Assembly (NCBI RefSeq): GCF_030643825.1
Contig: NZ_CP101717.1
Location: 1,860,001 to 1,924,000, forward strand
Length of the DNA: 64,000 nucleotides
Origin: Salinispirillum sp. LH 10-3-1
GTDB lineage: Bacteria > Pseudomonadota > Gammaproteobacteria > Pseudomonadales > Natronospirillaceae
Reading direction: 5' to 3'
Position 1 is the stretch's first letter, and each line of letters starts with the position of its first letter. The notes under the pieces were generated by a model, which was given only the letters and a program-made list of their open reading frames with translations, had not been told where the DNA came from and made no database searches. Shown in pieces: positions 36,880 to 46,586 of the stretch. Both the position numbers and the translations under genes were made by a program.

Positions 36880-38055
36880 TTAAATCAACAGGTTGGCAAA
36901 CTGGCCTTGATTCAGGTTTAAAGTTTCCCAGCGGTCGCATTGTGGGCAGTGCCAATGGTGCGCCGATGTCTCGTAACCGCAATGCGAGCAGCGATAGAGC
37001 CAGTGCTGATCTTTCAGTGGCGAAAGCGTACGGGCGATGCGCTCTAACGAGGGTTCACGCTGCCGTTGCGACAAATGCTGCAGCTGATACGCAATGGTGA
37101 CGCCATTAACAGGGACGCTATCCAACAGTGCTACGCCCTCTTCCATGCGCTCCAGTCGGCACAACAAATCGCCATGAATCAGTCGAACTTCGGGGTTGTG
37201 ATGATTTTTCGTTAGTACAGGAGTGATACGGTTAACGTACTCGGGCCGCTTTAGACACAGTGAACGCAGTACATTACGCAACAAGTCCATGCGATCGCTG
37301 TGTTGATCGATGTAGCGTTGAATGTAACGATTGAGGTCGCTATCGGCGCCTGACTGCACAGCCAAGCTGATGAAGCTGATCAAAGGCCGCCGCGACACAG
37401 CGTCGATCGCTACTGCTTCCTTCACCAGCTGTAACGCTTTTTTGGTATCGCTCCCAGCCAAGTACTGTGCCTGCTCACACAACATATGCACATGGTCGAG
37501 ACTTAAGCCATTGCTGGCCAATGACTGGTGCGCTTTGAACAAATTCACCGCTGCTTCCCAATCTTTTTGTTGCTGATAGATCTTCAGCAGTAAGCGTGCA
37601 GCTTCTGTGCTGTAAGTGCCGTGCTGCGCAATGAGTGAACGAAAGAGGTCCTCGGCGCGGCCGAGGATGCCGGCTGAATAGAAGTCTTTAGCCAACTCCA
37701 ACTGGGCTCGCTGTTGCGAGTCCCATGATAGGCCAGGACGACCGTAGAGCGATTGATGGATGTCGATGGCGGCTTGCACGTCACCTTGGCGACGATAAAC
37801 CTCTGCTAACTCTAGGCTAGCGTTGAAGCTGAGATTACCTTGTGAAAACTGGTCTTCCAGGCTACGAACCGCAGATGATTTGGGCGCGCTGGCCGACAAT
37901 GCATCGGGTGGCGTACCCTCTCGAAGCGAGAAGTCTTTAAGCGAGGGACGTTTGCGCAAATAGTTCAGTGGATGAAAACGGTATTGCACCCAAAGGCCAG
38001 CGCCAAATATTACGGCACTCAGTATGACGACTTGTTGCCAACTAAAGTCAGGCAC
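36880..38055 (-). CDS. lapB: lipopolysaccharide assembly protein B
   Basis: A 391-aa inner-membrane TPR protein (YciM). It has an N-terminal anchor (VVILSAVIFGAGLWV), TPR repeats (LELAEVYRRQGDVQAAIDIH and following) and a C-terminal rubredoxin-like zinc site (YRCSHCGYE and HWHCPQCDRWE). LapB controls LpxC turnover by FtsH together with YejM and so balances LPS with phospholipid synthesis. It is downstream of lapA and ihfB as in other gammaproteobacteria. Two tRNA genes follow with their own promoter. Confidence 0.95.
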   Translation of the reverse strand: MPDFSWQQVVILSAVIFGAGLWVQYRFHPLNYLRKRPSLKDFSLREGTPPDALSASAPKSSAVRSLEDQFSQGNLSFNASLELAEVYRRQGDVQAAIDIHQSLYGRPGLSWDSQQRAQLELAKDFYSAGILGRAEDLFRSLIAQHGTYSTEAARLLLKIYQQQKDWEAAVNLFKAHQSLASNGLSLDHVHMLCEQAQYLAGSDTKKALQLVKEAVAIDAVSRRPLISFISLAVQSGADSDLNRYIQRYIDQHSDRMDLLRNVLRSLCLKRPEYVNRITPVLTKNHHNPEVRLIHGDLLCRLERMEEGVALLDSVPVNGVTIAYQLQHLSQRQREPSLERIARTLSPLKDQHWLYRCSHCGYETSAHHWHCPQCDRWETLNLNQGQFANLLI

Positions 38056-38096
38056 TGTGCTATACGCTCTACGGTGTTTTGTTGTGGACTAGGGTG

Positions 38097-38354
38097 TCAG
38101 GACTGCGGCTTATCGGCCAACGATTTACGCAGCTGTTTAATTTCCCGACGCAGGCTACGCTGCCCCCACCAGAAAAGACAACTGGCGATTAAAAATCCGA
38201 CTGCGGTGGCAAACAACAGCCACAAGAAAAACGGTAAGCGAATGGTAGAGAAGCCTAGAAAAGATAGTGACAATGGCGTGACGTTGGACAATCCGAGCCC
38301 TACACCAACCAGCAGGAGCACGATCACTAGGATCAAGCTCATCAATGATTTCAT
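38097..38354 (-). CDS. lapA: lipopolysaccharide assembly protein A domain protein
   Basis: An 85-aa LapA (DUF1049/YciS) protein with two membrane helices (SLMSLILVIVLLLVGVGLGL and PFFLWLLFATAVGFLIASCL) and a short cytoplasmic coiled-coil tail (SLRREIKQLRKSL). NVTPLSLSFLG between them is the family signature. It starts 3 bp after the ihfB stop and is followed by lapB after 41 bp, so the three are likely co-transcribed. Confidence 0.93.
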   Translation of the reverse strand: MKSLMSLILVIVLLLVGVGLGLSNVTPLSLSFLGFSTIRLPFFLWLLFATAVGFLIASCLFWWGQRSLRREIKQLRKSLADKPQS

Positions 38355-38357
38355 AAA

Positions 38358-38651
38358 TTATTCGTCTTCTATGGCGGAGTTGACGGATTCACGCAGTTCT
38401 TTACCTGGCTTAAAATGCGGTACGTATTTGCCATCCAGCAATACAGCCTCGCCAGTTTTTGGGTTACGGCCTTGGCGCGCCGAGCGATAATGCAGTGAAA
38501 AACTGCCAAACCCTCTGACCTCTATGCGTTCGCCATCAGACAGGGCTTCAGACATATGTTCAAGGATGGTCTTAATGGCCAATTCGACATCTTTAGCCGA
38601 CAAATGCGGTTGTCGCTCCGTGATACGCTCTATCAGTTCCGACTTTGTCAT
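38358..38651 (-). CDS. ihfB: integration host factor subunit beta
   Basis: A 97-aa HU/IHF-family DNA-bending protein. [20 protein letters not shown] is the IhfB N-terminus and the beta-arm region reads [20 protein letters not shown] with TGEAV. The ATG at 38651 has a perfect AGGAGG 5 nt upstream; an upstream in-frame start would add 9 residues and is not needed. It lies between rpsA and lapA, the standard place, although REP-like elements and a terminator separate it from rpsA. Confidence 0.96.
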   Translation of the reverse strand: MTKSELIERITERQPHLSAKDVELAIKTILEHMSEALSDGERIEVRGFGSFSLHYRSARQGRNPKTGEAVLLDGKYVPHFKPGKELRESVNSAIEDE

Positions 38652-38753
38652 TGTTCCTCCTATATAGGGTGACAGCAAAGTCGGAAATAAGAGTAAGCCA
38701 GAAGGGAAAGAAACGCAACAGTCTAATTTTTAAGCACTTTTTCGATGTCAATG

Positions 38754-38777
38754 TTCGGCCAGAGGGCTGGCCTCCTA
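38754..38777. repeat. REP-like palindrome (GGCCAG stem type)
   Basis: TTC, then GGCCAG, AGGG, CTGGCC and TCCTA: one unit of a 24-bp family found about 13 times in this window. It lies between rpsA and ihfB. Confidence 0.85.
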
Positions 38778-38795
38778 CAGGATAGGGTACTCCAC

Positions 38796-38813
38796 GCGGG
38801 TATGAATACCCGC
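38796..38813. repeat. second palindrome, GCGGGTAT/ATACCCGC
   Basis: An 8-bp perfect stem with a GA spacer, followed by CCTAC in the reverse sense of the TAGG found beside the REP-like units. It may be a further relative; only one copy was seen here. Confidence 0.55.
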
Positions 38814-38841
38814 CCTACCCGGTAGTTATAAATTACGGACG

Positions 38842-38866
38842 AAAAAAAACCGGCCGAGGCCGGTTT
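38842..38866 (-). terminator. intrinsic terminator of rpsA
   Basis: A 9-bp stem AAACCGGCC / GGCCGGTTT with a 2-nt loop, followed on the minus strand by a run of T (A8 at 38842-38849 on the plus strand). It lies 65 bp after the rpsA stop. Confidence 0.9.
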
Positions 38867-38930
38867 ATGCCCATGGATGGGCAGTATGCTGGCAACGCAG
38901 GAGCAGTTGCCAGTAATCGAGGGCTAAAAC

Positions 38931-40616
38931 TTAGCCTTCAGACTTGTCTTGCATCTTTTGCTTGATCAGATCACCAATGGTGGTCGGGCCAGCAACGTCT
39001 TGCGACTTGTCTTTCAGTTCACGTACTGCTTGCTTCTCATCAGCCATATCTTTCTGCTTGATGGACAGCGTAACAACGCGGTTCTTACGATCAACACTGA
39101 TGATCTTCGCTTCTACTTCTTCGCCTTCTTTCAGTACGTTACGCGCGTCTTCTACGCGGTCACGGCTGATTTCAGAGGCTTTCAGTACAGCAATTACATC
39201 TTCAGCCAGTTCAACAGAAGCGCCTTTTGCGTCTACTTCAACGACCTTACCAGTAACGATAGTGCCTTTGTCATTTACGCTGACGTATTCTGCGAACGGA
39301 TCGCTTTCCATCTGCTTGATACCCAGTGAGATGCGCTCACGCTCAGGATCAACAGACAAGATCAAAGTTTCCAGCTCATCGCCTTTCTTGTACTTACGTA
39401 CGGCTTCTTCGCCAGTTTCGTGCCAGCTGATGTCTGACAGGTGAACCAGACCATCGATGCCGCCATCCAGACCCAAGAAGATACCGAAGTCGGTAATAGA
39501 CTTGATGGTGCCTTTAACACGGTCGCCTTTGTTGAAGCTTTGGGCGAAATCTTCCCAAGGGTTGATCTGAGTCTGCTTGATACCCAGAGAGATACGACGA
39601 CGCTCTTCGTCGATATCCAGAACCATTACTTCAACTTCGTCACCCACTTGTACCACTTTAGATGGGTGGATGTTCTTGTTGGTCCAATCCATTTCGGATA
39701 CGTGAACCAAACCTTCAACGCCTTCTTCCAGTTCAGCGAAGCAGCCGTAATCGGTCAGGTTAGTAACCTTAGCTTTAACAACTGAGTCTTCTGGGTAGCG
39801 TGCTTTGATGTCGACCCATGGATCTTCACCCAACTGCTTCAGACCCAGAGAAACGCGGTTACGCTCACGGTCGAACTTCAATACTTTAACGTCGATTTCG
39901 TCGCCAACTGCAACGATTTCAGACGGATGCTTGATACGCTTCCAAGCCATGTCGGTGATGTGCAGCAGGCCATCTACGCCGCCCAAATCAACGAATGCGC
40001 CGTAATCGGTAAGGTTCTTAACGATACCTTTAACGCTCTGACCTTCTTGCAGGTTAGCCAACAGCTCTTCGCGCTCTTGCGAGTTAGCAGACTCCAGAAC
40101 CGCACGGCGTGAAACCACGACGTTGTTGCGCTTCTTGTCGAGCTTGATAACTTTGAATTCGAGTTCTTTGCCTTCCAGGTGTGCTGTGTCGCGTACTGGA
40201 CGTACGTCAACCAGTGAACCAGGCAGGAACGCACGAACGGTTTTCACGTCTACTGTGAAGCCGCCTTTCACCTTGCCGTTGATGATACCCATGACCACTT
40301 CATCAGCTTCGTGGGCTTTTTCCAGATCAATCCAGGCTTCTGCACGCTTGGCTTTTTCACGCGACAGGCGAGTTTCACCCCAACCGTCTTCCACTGCGTC
40401 CAGTGCTACTTTAACTTCGTCGCCAACGCTGACTTCCAGTTCGCCCGCTTCGCTCAGGAACTGAACGCGAGGAACAACGCCTTCTGACTTCAGGCCAGCG
40501 TGGATAGTGACCCAATCTTCGTCAATGGCTACAACTACGCCAGTAACAATAGAACCGGGAACCATATCAATGGTTTTTAAACTTTCTTCGAAAAGATCTG
40601 CAAAGCTTTCGCTCAT
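38931..40616 (-). CDS. rpsA: 30S ribosomal protein S1
   Basis: A 561-aa protein with six S1 repeats, for example [40 protein letters not shown] and [20 protein letters not shown]. The first ([20 protein letters not shown]) binds the 30S subunit and the others bind mRNA. Length is close to the Escherichia coli protein. It lies downstream of cmk as usual, with a 228-bp leader between them that probably holds its own promoter; S1 is known to repress its own translation. Codon use is strongly biased toward optimal codons, as expected. Confidence 0.98.
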   Translation of the reverse strand: MSESFADLFEESLKTIDMVPGSIVTGVVVAIDEDWVTIHAGLKSEGVVPRVQFLSEAGELEVSVGDEVKVALDAVEDGWGETRLSREKAKRAEAWIDLEKAHEADEVVMGIINGKVKGGFTVDVKTVRAFLPGSLVDVRPVRDTAHLEGKELEFKVIKLDKKRNNVVVSRRAVLESANSQEREELLANLQEGQSVKGIVKNLTDYGAFVDLGGVDGLLHITDMAWKRIKHPSEIVAVGDEIDVKVLKFDRERNRVSLGLKQLGEDPWVDIKARYPEDSVVKAKVTNLTDYGCFAELEEGVEGLVHVSEMDWTNKNIHPSKVVQVGDEVEVMVLDIDEERRRISLGIKQTQINPWEDFAQSFNKGDRVKGTIKSITDFGIFLGLDGGIDGLVHLSDISWHETGEEAVRKYKKGDELETLILSVDPERERISLGIKQMESDPFAEYVSVNDKGTIVTGKVVEVDAKGASVELAEDVIAVLKASEISRDRVEDARNVLKEGEEVEAKIISVDRKNRVVTLSIKQKDMADEKQAVRELKDKSQDVAGPTTIGDLIKQKMQDKSEG

Positions 40617-40796
40617 GGTTAAATTTTCCTAATCGATCAACGGCTTGGTCGACAAGCTTTTCCGTACGCCAGCTCGTCCGGGTCAATCCAACAAAGTGCC
40701 AATACGTCTCGGTGCTGGGTAAGAGAAGTGTACAGGCACACCTAACCCTTTTCAGGGAGGTGCGTATTGTACATATTGTGCACGTGAATTAAAGGG

Positions 40797-40820
40797 TTTC
40801 GGGGCATTTTTACCCCGAAA
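40797..40820 (-). terminator. hairpin after cmk
   Basis: An 8-bp stem TTTCGGGG / CCCCGAAA with an 8-nt loop 25 bp after the cmk stop. The T-tract is poor (CCCTTTAATT), so termination may be partial and allow read-through into rpsA. Confidence 0.6.
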
Positions 40821-40844
40821 TACGCGGATTTTATGAAACAGGCG

Positions 40845-41531
40845 CTATCGCAGAGACAGCTTGCCCAAATCAGCCCGGATAGTCTCCAGTACTTCTTCTA
40901 CTGTTAGGTGGGTGCTGTCTAGGATACGAGCGTCTTCAGCGGGCACTAAGGGCGATGCTGCACGACTGCTGTCACGCTCGTCACGCGCCATGACTTCAGA
41001 AAGGACTTCGTCATAACTGGTGGCTACCCCACTGCCCTTTAACTGCTCATAGCGTCGACGCGCACGCTCTTCCGAGCTGGCAGTGAGAAAGACTTTCAAG
41101 GTAGCGTCCGGGAAAACCACGGTGCCCATGTCACGCCCATCGGCGACCAAACCCGGTTCAACACGAAAAGCGCGCTGGCGAGCCAACAATGCTTGGCGCA
41201 CTGCCGGATAGGCTGCTACTCGGGATGCGGCTTCACCGGTCTTTTCAGTGCGCAGCTCACGGGTAACGTCGTCGCCTTCCAAAAACACGGAACCATTGTC
41301 GACATCAAAACGAATGTCTAAATGCTCCGCCAATACTGCAACATCGGCATCCTGGTCGAGGTCAATACCATGGTTGAGCGCACAGAGTGCGGTCAAGCGA
41401 TACAGCGCACCAGAGTCCAAAAAGTGCCAGCCCAGTTCGCGCGCCAACATGGTGCTGACGGTACCCTTGCCCGAGCCGCTAGGCCCATCAATGGTCAATA
41501 CGGGTGCTGTTTGATCCTTAAAAACTGTCAT
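40845..41531 (-). CDS. cmk: cytidylate kinase
   Basis: A 228-aa CMP/dCMP kinase. The P-loop is [17 protein letters not shown]-binding residues are in LDSGALYR and [13 protein letters not shown], and the lid is [15 protein letters not shown]. It makes CDP for RNA, DNA and lipid synthesis. It follows tyrA after only 6 bp, so it is in one operon with pheA and tyrA. In Pseudomonas an aroA domain normally lies between tyrA and cmk, which is absent here. Confidence 0.96.
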   Translation of the reverse strand: MTVFKDQTAPVLTIDGPSGSGKGTVSTMLARELGWHFLDSGALYRLTALCALNHGIDLDQDADVAVLAEHLDIRFDVDNGSVFLEGDDVTRELRTEKTGEAASRVAAYPAVRQALLARQRAFRVEPGLVADGRDMGTVVFPDATLKVFLTASSEERARRRYEQLKGSGVATSYDEVLSEVMARDERDSSRAASPLVPAEDARILDSTHLTVEEVLETIRADLGKLSLR

Positions 41532-41537
41532 TAATAA

Positions 41538-42437
41538 TTACCTGGAACGTTCTTCGAGTATCGATGAAAAATAGTCACGCGCGCGTTTTGCTCGAATGAA
41601 TACTTGCTTAAGTGTGTCACCATCACGCTCACGCAACGCAGTGCGCAAACCCTCTAGATGACTGATGTAGTGATCCAACACGTTCAGTGTAGCGGCGTCA
41701 TTTGACAGGAAGATGTCATGCCACATGGTTGGGTCACTGGCGGCGATGCGTGTAAAATCACGAAAGCCACCGGCGGCGTAATGGAATATCTCGTATTTTT
41801 CTGACTCTTGCGCCAGCGTATCAACCAAGGAGAACGCCAGCAAGTGGGGTAAATGACTGGTCGCTGCCAGTACTTCGTCGTGACGCTCTACCGTCATCAT
41901 TTGAATATCCGCACCGACGTCGCGCCAAATTGATGTGACGATTTCGATGGCCTCAAGATCACTGCGCTCATGTGGCGTCAGAATAACCTGATGGCGGTCA
42001 AATAAATTGGGATCAGCTGCGTCTACCCCACTGTTCTCGGCACCGGCAATGGGATGACCGGGCACCAACCATGTAGGGAGCTCACCAAATACGTCTTGCA
42101 CGGCACGAATCAACGACCCTTTCACGCTGCCGACATCGGTCAGTATGGTTTTGCCATCCATCAAATAAGGTGCCAACTGCCGCAGCACCTCGGTGGTACT
42201 GAGCACTGGCACAGCCAGCACCAGCACATCGGCTTGTTCACACAAGGCTTTAGGGTCGTTCAACACGGCGTCTATCAGGCCACGGCTCTTTGCCTTGGCC
42301 GTGGTATCCGCCGAATGATCCGCTCCCAACAGCGTGACTTCGACCTCACGTGCCCGCAGGCCCGCCGCCAAGGACGCTCCGATAAGACCCAGGCCGATAA
42401 TACCAACGGTGATCGGTCGCTTCGCTTGATTGATCAT
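41538..42437 (-). CDS. tyrA: prephenate dehydrogenase, monofunctional
   Basis: A 299-aa NAD(P)-binding enzyme of tyrosine synthesis. The Rossmann motif is VGIIGLGLIGASLAAGLR, the catalytic His region is VPGHPIAGAENSGV, and the C-terminal dimer domain has HLPHLLAFSLVDTL and GGFRDFTRIAASDP. In Pseudomonas this protein is fused to AroA; here it ends after the dehydrogenase at 299 aa. It starts 5 bp after the pheA stop. No ACT domain is present. Confidence 0.93.
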   Translation of the reverse strand: MINQAKRPITVGIIGLGLIGASLAAGLRAREVEVTLLGADHSADTTAKAKSRGLIDAVLNDPKALCEQADVLVLAVPVLSTTEVLRQLAPYLMDGKTILTDVGSVKGSLIRAVQDVFGELPTWLVPGHPIAGAENSGVDAADPNLFDRHQVILTPHERSDLEAIEIVTSIWRDVGADIQMMTVERHDEVLAATSHLPHLLAFSLVDTLAQESEKYEIFHYAAGGFRDFTRIAASDPTMWHDIFLSNDAATLNVLDHYISHLEGLRTALRERDGDTLKQVFIRAKRARDYFSSILEERSR

Positions 42438-42442
42438 GCCAA

Positions 42443-43555
42443 CTACAACACGGCAACCGGGTAAGAACCCAGTTCTTTAACTTCTACCGCCCGCTCGCGC
42501 ACTTCTACCATGGCTTTTTGGACGTTCTCATCTTCCAGATGACCTTTAAAGTCGATAAAGAAGACATACGCCCAATTACCGCTCGGAGAGGGCCGCGTTT
42601 CCAGGCGGGTCAAATCGACGTTGTATTTCTGGAAGGCTGCCAACAGATTGAACAACACACCCGGGCCGTTGCGCATGGAAACGATCAGGCTGGTTTTGTC
42701 TTGGCCGCTGCGCTGCACGTATTGCTGCCCGATAATCAGGAAGCGCGTAGAGTTGTCTGGGCGGTCTTCAATCTTCTGACTGATGATTTCCAAATCATAC
42801 AACTCGGCCGCCATTTCGCCGGCAATCGCCGCAGCGTTCCACTCCGAATGCACGCGCTTGGCGGCTTCGGCGTTGCTGTTCACGGCAATACGCTCAACAT
42901 GCGGCATATGGGCATCCAGCCATTTACGGCACTGGGCCAGTGACTGCTGGTGCGAATAGATGCGTGAAATGGCTTTCTTTTGCGTGTTCTTGCCAATCAT
43001 TAAGTGCTGGTGAATGCGCAATTCCACTTCACCACAAATTTTTAGATTGGAATTCAAGAAGGTATCCAGCGTGTGGTTGACCACACCCTCGGTAGAGTTC
43101 TCGACCGGCACCACGCCGTAGTTCACGGCACCGGCTTCGACATCACGAAACACTTCATCGATGGCGAGCAACGGCTTGGTGTTCACCCACTGCCCGAAAT
43201 GCTTCAGCGCCGCTTGCTGGGTAAAGGTGCCTTCTGGCCCCAGATACGCCACTTCCAAAGGCTTTTCCAGCGCCAGGCACGCGGACATAATTTCCCGAAA
43301 CAGCTTTGCCATTTCTTCGTTGTCCAGCGGCCCGTCATTGCGTTCCATCACACGCTGCAACACCTGCGCTTCGCGCTCAGGGCGGTAAAACACCGCGTCT
43401 TCTTCGCCAGACTTGCGCGCTTCCAATTTCACATCGGCCACGCGCTTGGCGCAGTTCGCTCGCGCACTGATCAGGCGTTGGATTTCCGCATCAATGGCGT
43501 CTATCTCATCACGCAGCTTCAATAATTCAGGATTATTCGTTGGCTTGGTTGCCAT
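42443..43555 (-). CDS. pheA: bifunctional chorismate mutase/prephenate dehydratase
   Basis: A 370-aa P-protein of phenylalanine synthesis. The AroQ chorismate mutase (residues 10-95) has LRDEIDAIDAEIQRLISARA. The dehydratase (about 100-280) has YLGPEGTFTQQAALKHFG, VPVENSTEGVVNHTLD and TRFLIIG. The C-terminal ACT domain has GVLFNLLAAFQKYNVDLTRL and ETRPS (the Phe-binding ESRP-like site), so feedback inhibition by Phe is expected. It is first of a pheA-tyrA-cmk operon, separated from gyrA by a hairpin. Confidence 0.96.
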   Translation of the reverse strand: MATKPTNNPELLKLRDEIDAIDAEIQRLISARANCAKRVADVKLEARKSGEEDAVFYRPEREAQVLQRVMERNDGPLDNEEMAKLFREIMSACLALEKPLEVAYLGPEGTFTQQAALKHFGQWVNTKPLLAIDEVFRDVEAGAVNYGVVPVENSTEGVVNHTLDTFLNSNLKICGEVELRIHQHLMIGKNTQKKAISRIYSHQQSLAQCRKWLDAHMPHVERIAVNSNAEAAKRVHSEWNAAAIAGEMAAELYDLEIISQKIEDRPDNSTRFLIIGQQYVQRSGQDKTSLIVSMRNGPGVLFNLLAAFQKYNVDLTRLETRPSPSGNWAYVFFIDFKGHLEDENVQKAMVEVRERAVEVKELGSYPVAVL

Positions 43556-43611
43556 TTATTATGACTCTCTCGACTGTTGATCGATTATTCTATGCAGCGT
43601 CGTTAGGCAGA

Positions 43612-43639
43612 GAGAGGCCGACCCTAAGCTCGGCCTCTC
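43612..43639. terminator. hairpin after gyrA
   Basis: A 10-bp perfect stem GAGAGGCCGA / TCGGCCTCTC with an 8-nt loop, 8 bp after the gyrA stop. No T-run follows, so its role as terminator versus mRNA stabiliser is open. Confidence 0.65.
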
Positions 43640-43646
43640 CATTACC

Positions 43647-46247
43647 TTATTCTTCGCCGTCGTCTGCGGCTGGAATCACATTACCTTCTTCATCCAGCAC
43701 TTCTGCGCCTTCTACTTCTTCTGGCTCGGCAATACAGTCTACACCCACCAGTTTTTCATCATCGGCCAAGCGAATAATGCGCACGCCTTGCGTGTTTCGA
43801 CTCAGCACGGAGATTTCATCACCACGCGTCCGCACCAGCGTACCCTGATCAGAAATCAGCATCACTTCTTCGCCATCCACCATCTGACGAGCAGCCACCA
43901 GCGGACCATTGCGGTCGTTTACGACCATAGCAATAACACCCTGCGTTGCCCGGCTCTTCGCGGGGAAGTCAACGGTTTGCGTACGCTTGCCGTAACCTTT
44001 CTCCGACACGGTTAATACCGTGGCGGCATCATCCGCCAGGATCAGGGAAATCAGACGATCGCCTTCTGCTAACTTAATGCCGCGTACACCACGCGCAGTA
44101 CGGCCCATTTCGCGCACCGACTCTTCGTGGAAGCGCACCGCTTTACCGAACTGGGAGAACAGCATGATGTCATTGGTGCCATTGGTTACGGCAGCTTGAA
44201 CCAGGTGATCGCCTTCGTCCAATGCCAGCGCAATCAAACCGCTTGAACGACGACGCGCAAAGGCTTGCAAGCTGGTTTTCTTCACCGTACCGGCTGCAGT
44301 CGCCATGAAGACAAAGTGATCTTCGGCGTATTCACGGACGGGCAGAATAGACGTCACGCGTTCATCCTCACCCAACGACAGCAAGTTCACCAGCGGGCGA
44401 CCACGCGACTGACGGCCAGCCTGCGGAATCTGATACACCTTCAACCAGAACACACGGCCCTGATCGGTAAAGCACAACAAGGTATCGTGGGTACTGGCCA
44501 CCAAGAGCATGTCGACGAAGTCTTCGTCTTTCACACCCAAGGCTGATTTACCACGGCCACCACGGCGCTGTGCTTGATAAGCGGTCAACGGCTGCGTTTT
44601 AGCGTAGCCGCTGTGCGAAATGGTTACGACCATGTCTTCTTCGGTGATCAGATCTTCCATTGAGAAGTCTTCACGGTTTTCAACGATCTCAGTCCGGCGC
44701 TCATCACCAAACTCATCACGTACCGCGACCAATTCACCTTCAATCACTTCCATCAAACGCGCTTCACTGCCCAATATGCGCAGCAGCTCGCCGATGTCTT
44801 CGATCAACTGTTTGTATTCGTTGATCAGCTTCTCGTGCTCTAAGCCGGTCAGCTTTTGCAGACGCAGATCCAGAATCGCTTGCGCTTGCACCATCGATAA
44901 ATAGTAGCGACCATCACGCACGCCCAGCTCGGGTTCTAAGTCTTCCGGACGGCAGGCATCAGAACCGGCGCGTTCCAGCATGCCGGATACGTCACCCAAC
45001 TCCCAACCACGCGCCATCAAACGCTCTTTGGCTTCGGCCGTACCAGGCGACGACTTGATCAGCTCGATAACCGGGTCAATATTGCTCAGTGCAATGGCCA
45101 AGCCTTCTAACACGTGACCACGCGCCCGTGCCTTGCGCAGCTCGAAGATCGTCCGACGCGTCACGACTTCACGACGGTGACGGACAAAGGCTTCAAGGAA
45201 TTGCTTCAGGTTCAGTGTGCGTGGCTGGCCGTCGACCAACGCCACGGCGTTGATACCAAACACCGACTCCATTTGGGTCTGGGCGTATAAATTGTTCAAC
45301 ACCACTTCGGACATTTCGCCACGTTTGATTTCAATGGCGATGCGCATACCGTCTTTATCCGACTCGTCGCGCAGCTCGGCAATGCCTTCTATCTTCTTCT
45401 CTTTCACCAGATCGGCGATTTTTTCAATCAAGCGCGCTTTGTTGACCTGATAAGGAATTTCGGTGACCACCAAGGTTTCGCGCCCGGAGCGGTCATTCAT
45501 TTCAACGTGGGTTTTGGCGCGAATGTACACGCGGCCACGGCCGGTACGATACGCATCCACGATGCCAGCACGACCATAAATAAAGCCGCCTGTTGGGAAG
45601 TCAGGAGCTGGGATGTACTCCATCAGGCCGTCGATGTCGATGTCGGAGTCTTTGATCAAAGCCAAACAGGCGTTGATCACTTCCGTTAGGTTATGTGGCG
45701 CGATGTTGGTTGCCATACCCACGGCAATACCGGCGGAGCCGTTTACCAACAGGTTAGGAATTTTGGTGGGCAAGACTTCCGGAATCTGTTCAGTGCCGTC
45801 GTAGTTGGGCACGTAATCCACGGTGTCTTTGTCCAAATCCGCCAGCAGTTCGTGCGCGAACTTGTCCATGCGGATTTCGGTGTAACGCATGGCAGCTGCA
45901 GAATCACCATCAACCGAACCAAAGTTACCCTGGCCGTCTACCAAGGTGTAACGCATGGCGAAAGGCTGGGCCATACGAACGATGGTTTCGTACACCGCAG
46001 AGTCACCATGCGGGTGGTATTTACCGATGACGTCACCGACCACACGGGCCGACTTTTTATAGGCTTTGTTCCAATCGTTACCCAGCACGTTCATGGCAAA
46101 GAGTACCCGACGGTGTACGGGCTTCAAGCCATCCCTTACGTCTGGTAAAGCACGTCCGACAATAACGGACATGGCATAGTCAAGATACGACTGTTTGAGT
46201 TCTTCTTCGATGTTGACCGAAAGAATTTCTTTGGCTAGACCGCCCAT
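43647..46247 (-). CDS. gyrA: DNA gyrase subunit A
   Basis: An 866-aa type IIA topoisomerase subunit. The catalytic Tyr is Y122 in [10 protein letters not shown]. The quinolone-determining region reads [18 protein letters not shown] with Ser83 and Glu87, so position 83 is wild type and 87 carries the acidic variant. The GyrA box is [11 protein letters not shown]. The C-terminal beta-pinwheel ends in an acidic tail ([14 protein letters not shown]). It works with GyrB to add negative supercoils. The gene has about 120 nt of leader and an extended -10 promoter candidate. Confidence 0.98.
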   Translation of the reverse strand: MGGLAKEILSVNIEEELKQSYLDYAMSVIVGRALPDVRDGLKPVHRRVLFAMNVLGNDWNKAYKKSARVVGDVIGKYHPHGDSAVYETIVRMAQPFAMRYTLVDGQGNFGSVDGDSAAAMRYTEIRMDKFAHELLADLDKDTVDYVPNYDGTEQIPEVLPTKIPNLLVNGSAGIAVGMATNIAPHNLTEVINACLALIKDSDIDIDGLMEYIPAPDFPTGGFIYGRAGIVDAYRTGRGRVYIRAKTHVEMNDRSGRETLVVTEIPYQVNKARLIEKIADLVKEKKIEGIAELRDESDKDGMRIAIEIKRGEMSEVVLNNLYAQTQMESVFGINAVALVDGQPRTLNLKQFLEAFVRHRREVVTRRTIFELRKARARGHVLEGLAIALSNIDPVIELIKSSPGTAEAKERLMARGWELGDVSGMLERAGSDACRPEDLEPELGVRDGRYYLSMVQAQAILDLRLQKLTGLEHEKLINEYKQLIEDIGELLRILGSEARLMEVIEGELVAVRDEFGDERRTEIVENREDFSMEDLITEEDMVVTISHSGYAKTQPLTAYQAQRRGGRGKSALGVKDEDFVDMLLVASTHDTLLCFTDQGRVFWLKVYQIPQAGRQSRGRPLVNLLSLGEDERVTSILPVREYAEDHFVFMATAAGTVKKTSLQAFARRRSSGLIALALDEGDHLVQAAVTNGTNDIMLFSQFGKAVRFHEESVREMGRTARGVRGIKLAEGDRLISLILADDAATVLTVSEKGYGKRTQTVDFPAKSRATQGVIAMVVNDRNGPLVAARQMVDGEEVMLISDQGTLVRTRGDEISVLSRNTQGVRIIRLADDEKLVGVDCIAEPEEVEGAEVLDEEGNVIPAADDGEE

Positions 46248-46586
46248 GCAATAGTTCCTATTGTCCCTTACAAAGAGCTGTCCGTAAGACTCGCCCTGTT
46301 AGGTGTCGTTATTATTTAACTCAGTCCGCATTCAGCTCACCGCTGTACGCGCCACAAAATTCGCCGAATTGTACCACAAATCAATATTTTAGGGAGTGTT
46401 AGAAGCAGTGATTCGCGGCAACTCGAACGACATTGTGAAAACGGTCTGCCGCGCCTCTGAATAACACCACCAAGCAGCGCTCAACGACCGCACAGTCTCT
46501 TTAAACAATCGGTCAGAATGCTGGCCTCACCCTGCCGGAATCAGTATCCTTGCGCTACTCATGAATGAAAATGGAACTCGCTCACT
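46248..46586. other. non-coding stretch (339 bp) between divergent gyrA and mtaD
   Basis: Holds the gyrA leader and promoter region and the mtaD upstream region. Apart from the -10 candidate at 46368-46376 I see no ORF, repeat or RNA gene. In Pseudomonas mtnA lies at this place; no trace of it is visible. Confidence 0.45.
46368..46376 (-). promoter_or_regulatory. candidate extended -10 promoter of gyrA
   Basis: TGGTACAAT on the minus strand (TG, one base, then TACAAT), about 120 bp before the gyrA ATG. No good -35 box is seen at the right distance, which fits an extended -10 promoter. Confidence 0.4.

Noticed and set aside
38944-39444. 166-codon frame antisense to rpsA
   Set aside because: Ser/Thr-rich translation is the typical antisense shadow of rpsA codon bias.
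45693-46148. 151-codon frame antisense to gyrA
   Set aside because: Antisense shadow of a highly conserved gene; composition mirrors gyrA codons.
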